From Prostheceraeus crozeri (Eukaryota > Platyhelminthes > Polycladida > Euryleptidae): DNA of 64,000 nt. The stretch is taken from NCBI GenBank assembly GCA_907163375.1, contig CAJQUW010004459.1, positions 1-64,000 on the forward strand, written 5' to 3'. Both the position numbers and the translations under genes were made by a program. Each line of letters begins with the position of its first letter. Position 1 is the first letter of the stretch. Below are positions 61,080-64,000 of this stretch, one piece after another. The notes beneath the pieces are model-generated. The model had not been told where the DNA came from. It did no database searches and worked only from the letters and a program-made list of their open reading frames with translations.

Positions 61080-63467
61080 CAGGGCTGTCACTCTTATCAA
61101 AAATAAAAACCGGAAAGTCAAATCGGAATGCCCCCCCCCAAATTACGTAGTCGTGGGCCCCTCAAAGTAAGAAACCTACGATTGTTCGATATCACACAAC
61201 CCTGTAAGTTTTGAAAGCGTTAAAGCGGAAGTTGGGTCTCTTCCAATAAAGATGCTTCTGAATCGCCACAGTTAGCAAGTAAATGTATTAAATTATTACT
61301 GATGCTTATTCAATCATCAGCTTCATCAAGGTGCACTAGAATACATGACTCGAGGAGCTACTATTTTCAGGAGAACCGTTTTCGAAGGTCAGACAGAGTG
61401 TACTACAAAGACCCCTCTACCCTCACCTTAATGCAAAATCAGCATGAAGTTATTGAACGATAGACGATTTCAGCTCGATATAAAGACTGCATATTATCGA
61501 ATAATCTACATGTAGGCCATGGATGATTTTGCTTAACTGTTTCAAAGACAGCTTTCTTCATTTCGATCAAAAATTTTACATTCAAATTTATAATGCACTG
61601 ATCTCGCGCAGCTTTGTCATTTTCTATTAATTGTGCCATGATGTCACACGGTGCAAGATCCCGTCTTTATTGTGAAGAATTATCATGATACCACTAGGAA
61701 ATTGCTGGTCAGCTGTTCTACGTTTGGAAGACCGCTTCAGCAGAGCGGTCTGGTCACAGCAAATATCTTCATACAAAATCCATGGTCAGCGCGGTCTAAA
61801 TGCTTGGACAAGCCATTTTCTTTGAGAGAGCCATCATTCTTTCGAGAAATCGAGAATGTGTGGTAAAATCTTCCTTTCTATGCTGCATGAAATATACCGA
61901 ATGTCATGAAGGATAGGAATATCTTCATGCAGGATGGAATGCCAGCGCACTACTACAGACCCATCGTAAATTATTTAAACAGCAATTCTCCTAAATCCAG
62001 GGATGAGAATGCGTTGTCAGAAAAAAATCCGGAAGATATCTTCTAGGGACCCAAACGTTACCTCTTCTGGGGCCCATTTTCAGTTTTGATATGATTACAA
62101 GTAATCCAAGATTCACTTTTAAATAGTTATGAATCTTTATGCGCCTACACACTCTATGCCATATGCTGCGACCAAAAATACATTGATTATTAATGCATTA
62201 AGGCCATAGATAATAATTAAGTAGAGCTCAACCATTTTCAGGCAAAGTATCGCAGACAAAACCTCCAGCCTTTTATGAGTGCAACTAGTAGAATTTTGAT
62301 GTTTTATAAAGCGCCGCGATGTTTTATAAAGCGCCTCATTTGAATTGGAGGGGTAGTTTCAGAATTAGAGAGAATTTTTGAATGGTCCGTTATGCAGAAT
62401 TTCTATACGAAAACTACATGAAACGCAAAATCGACACGAAAAGAAATCCTTATAACTTCTGTAGTTGTTTGCGAGATTTCAATTTTCGCTGGTGTCTTCG
62501 CCTAAATTTAGCCGCTTTCACAACAAGTGATCGTACAAAACATTCATTCGTCACTCCCTTGTGTTCCCGGAACATTTTGGCAGATTTTTCTTTCATATTT
62601 TTCTGGTACGCTTCTTGAAAGACACGTTTTGGAGAGCAAAAAAGCGATCACAACTCAATTCATAATAGACTCCATAATTACGTATCACAACTTTCTCGTC
62701 AAGCATTCCCACCTAAATGTACTTCTTATTTCAAAACCTTAATTACTTGCGTTTCGTCCTGTTTCCTCAGGATTGACGAAAGGATCACTGACTTCCTTAT
62801 AAAAGAATCTTCTGCTCAAGAGTCAAGCGGATTTTTAGAAAGCATCAGCATTCAATTTGATCACCCTTAAAAATTGCAGGATATTTAAGATCCCCTATCA
62901 ATCTGCATAGCCCAGTTCATAATTTTAAAGAGCCCTACATAATCTAAAAAGGCCGCACATGCTCTTATCTTTAACGGTGCCGGTCTCAATACTATAAGCC
63001 CCTCCACGATCTTTAATGGTCCCTTCGCAGTCTCAAAAGGGCCCCTCACGATCTTAAAAAGCCCCTTCGCAGTCTCAAAAGGGCTCCCTCACGATCCTAA
63101 AGGGCCCTACGAAGTCTCAAAAGGGGCCCTTCGCAGTCTCAAAAGGGCCCCTTCACAATCTCAAAAGTGCCCCTCACGATCTTAAAAGGGCCCTTCGCAG
63201 TCTGAAAAGGGCCCCTCACGATCTTAAAAGGGCCCCTTCACAATCTCAAAAGGGCCCCTTCGCAGTCTCAAAAGGGCTCGCTCATGATCTTAAAGCGACC
63301 CCTTCACAATCTCAAAAGGGCCATTTCACAATCTTGAAGGGCCCCTTTCAAAATTTAAATTGTTCAAAATCCAAATTATTTGTTCCCTAGCAGAACATTT
63401 TCTTACTACTTAGTTTATTCTAAAAAAAACCGGAAATCCGGTTAAAACCGGAAGGGTGGCAGCCCTG
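61080..63467. mobile_element. Candidate hAT-type element, 2.39 kb
   Basis: The left end CAGGGCTGTCACTCTT and the reverse complement of the right end CAGGGCTGCCACCCTT match at 14 of 16 positions. Both are followed by an AAACCGGAAA-like block (61108 left, 63430-63451 right). Flanking octamers AAAATAAA and AATAAATA match only partly in A/T-rich DNA. The inside holds no recognisable transposase. Its right third is taken up by a GGGCCC-rich minisatellite. Confidence 0.6.
62935..63350. repeat. GGGCCC-rich minisatellite, irregular units of about 20-22 bp
   Basis: AAAAGGGCCCCTTCGCAGTC, AAAGGGCCCCTCACGATC and AAAGGGCCCCTTCACAATC units alternate. The left side (62935-63040) is more diverged and the right side more regular. 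Every unit carries a GGGCCC or GGGCC core. It lies just inside the right end of the element at 61080-63467. Confidence 0.85.
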
Positions 63468-64000
63468 AATAAATAACATACATGTTTTAAGCAGATACTC
63501 CAAAGCTAGTGCTTGCATGCTTCATTTGTTTTCAGTGTTGGCAAAAAACCCACCCCTGTTTAAAAAAAACCCAAAAAATCCATGGGTCTACATTTTTAAA
63601 TACCATCGAATATGAGACAGATATTGAAAGTAGGGTGTGTCCGATGTCGAATCGTAAGCTCAACGGTGTATTCTAATCTAAGTATCAAACTACTCAGAAC
63701 ATAATATTTCTACATTATCTGAAATACACGTCTTATTAACTACCGAGACAATTCTTTCGGGATGAGATAAGAAGAAAGAATTCAGGCTTTACGTCTTAAT
63801 GGGTCAATCATTATGTATCTACATGAAATTGTAAGTAACTTTGACATCAGTAGATTATCTAGTTTAGTATTTATTACAATGAAAACAAATTTAGTGATAC
63901 AACTGAACGTATAATATCACGTGCATGATTTCGTCATACTAAAATCAATGATCCAAAAATGTAATTGATTGTGGCATACGGGAGGTAATTGGTCATAGGG
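63468..64000. other. AT-rich sequence to window end, nothing recognised
   Basis: No domain, repeat or RNA gene was recognised. Probably part of the same large intron or upstream region. Confidence 0.45.

Overview
The window looks like nuclear DNA of an intron-rich animal, most likely an invertebrate. It has GT-AG introns, a MAP4K-family kinase gene, an SLC22-type transporter, Tc1/mariner and hAT-type DNA transposons, APE-type non-LTR retrotransposons, and many minisatellites. I see no operons, bacterial ribosome sites or CRISPR. The species cannot be named from the sequence alone.

The main gene is on the minus strand. Seven exons with matching splice phases (59663 down to 19215) encode 283 consecutive residues of a MAP4K-type (GCK-I) Ser/Thr kinase, from the beta-3 lysine through subdomain XI to an acidic linker. 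They are spread over 40 kb. The glycine-loop exon and the C-terminal citron-homology (CNH) exons were not found, so the gene probably continues past one or both window ends. One intron (33893-53913, 20 kb) holds, on the opposite strand, an intronless SLC22-like transporter gene and a nearly complete CR1/Jockey-like LINE. It also holds a second block of the 45-bp satellite.

Layout. 1-13757: 45-bp satellite, about 300 units, indel-rich on the left and homogeneous on the right, with a 17-unit higher-order duplication. 13758-18130: AT-rich DNA with no recognised gene. 18135-19028: 83-bp minisatellite. 19215-19349: kinase exon. 19962-20466: two long palindromes. 20621-23911: hAT-like transposon with a perfect 8-bp target duplication and a broken transposase. 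24449-25213: 76-bp minisatellite. 26143-29970: Tc1-like transposon with an apparently intact, intron-containing transposase, flanked by inverted arrays of an unrelated 76-bp unit. 30368-32912: two non-autonomous elements. 33228-33446: 31-bp repeat. 33748-33892: kinase exon. 36800-36907 and 40331-40424: palindromes. 38055-39295: second 45-bp array. 42902-43674: hAT-type MITE. 46430-49469: LINE. 50097-51716: SLC22-like gene. 52690-58080: three LINE fragments among four kinase exons. 59515-59663: the most upstream kinase exon found. 61080-63467: hAT-type element containing a G/C-rich minisatellite.

No shared pathway links the genes. The kinase is a stress/nutrient-type signalling kinase and SLC22 is a membrane transporter. 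The rest is repeat-driven growth of the kinase introns. The most unusual structures are the Tc1 element bracketed by inverted tandem arrays, the 45-bp satellite at two sites with different higher-order structure, and the scattered palindromes.
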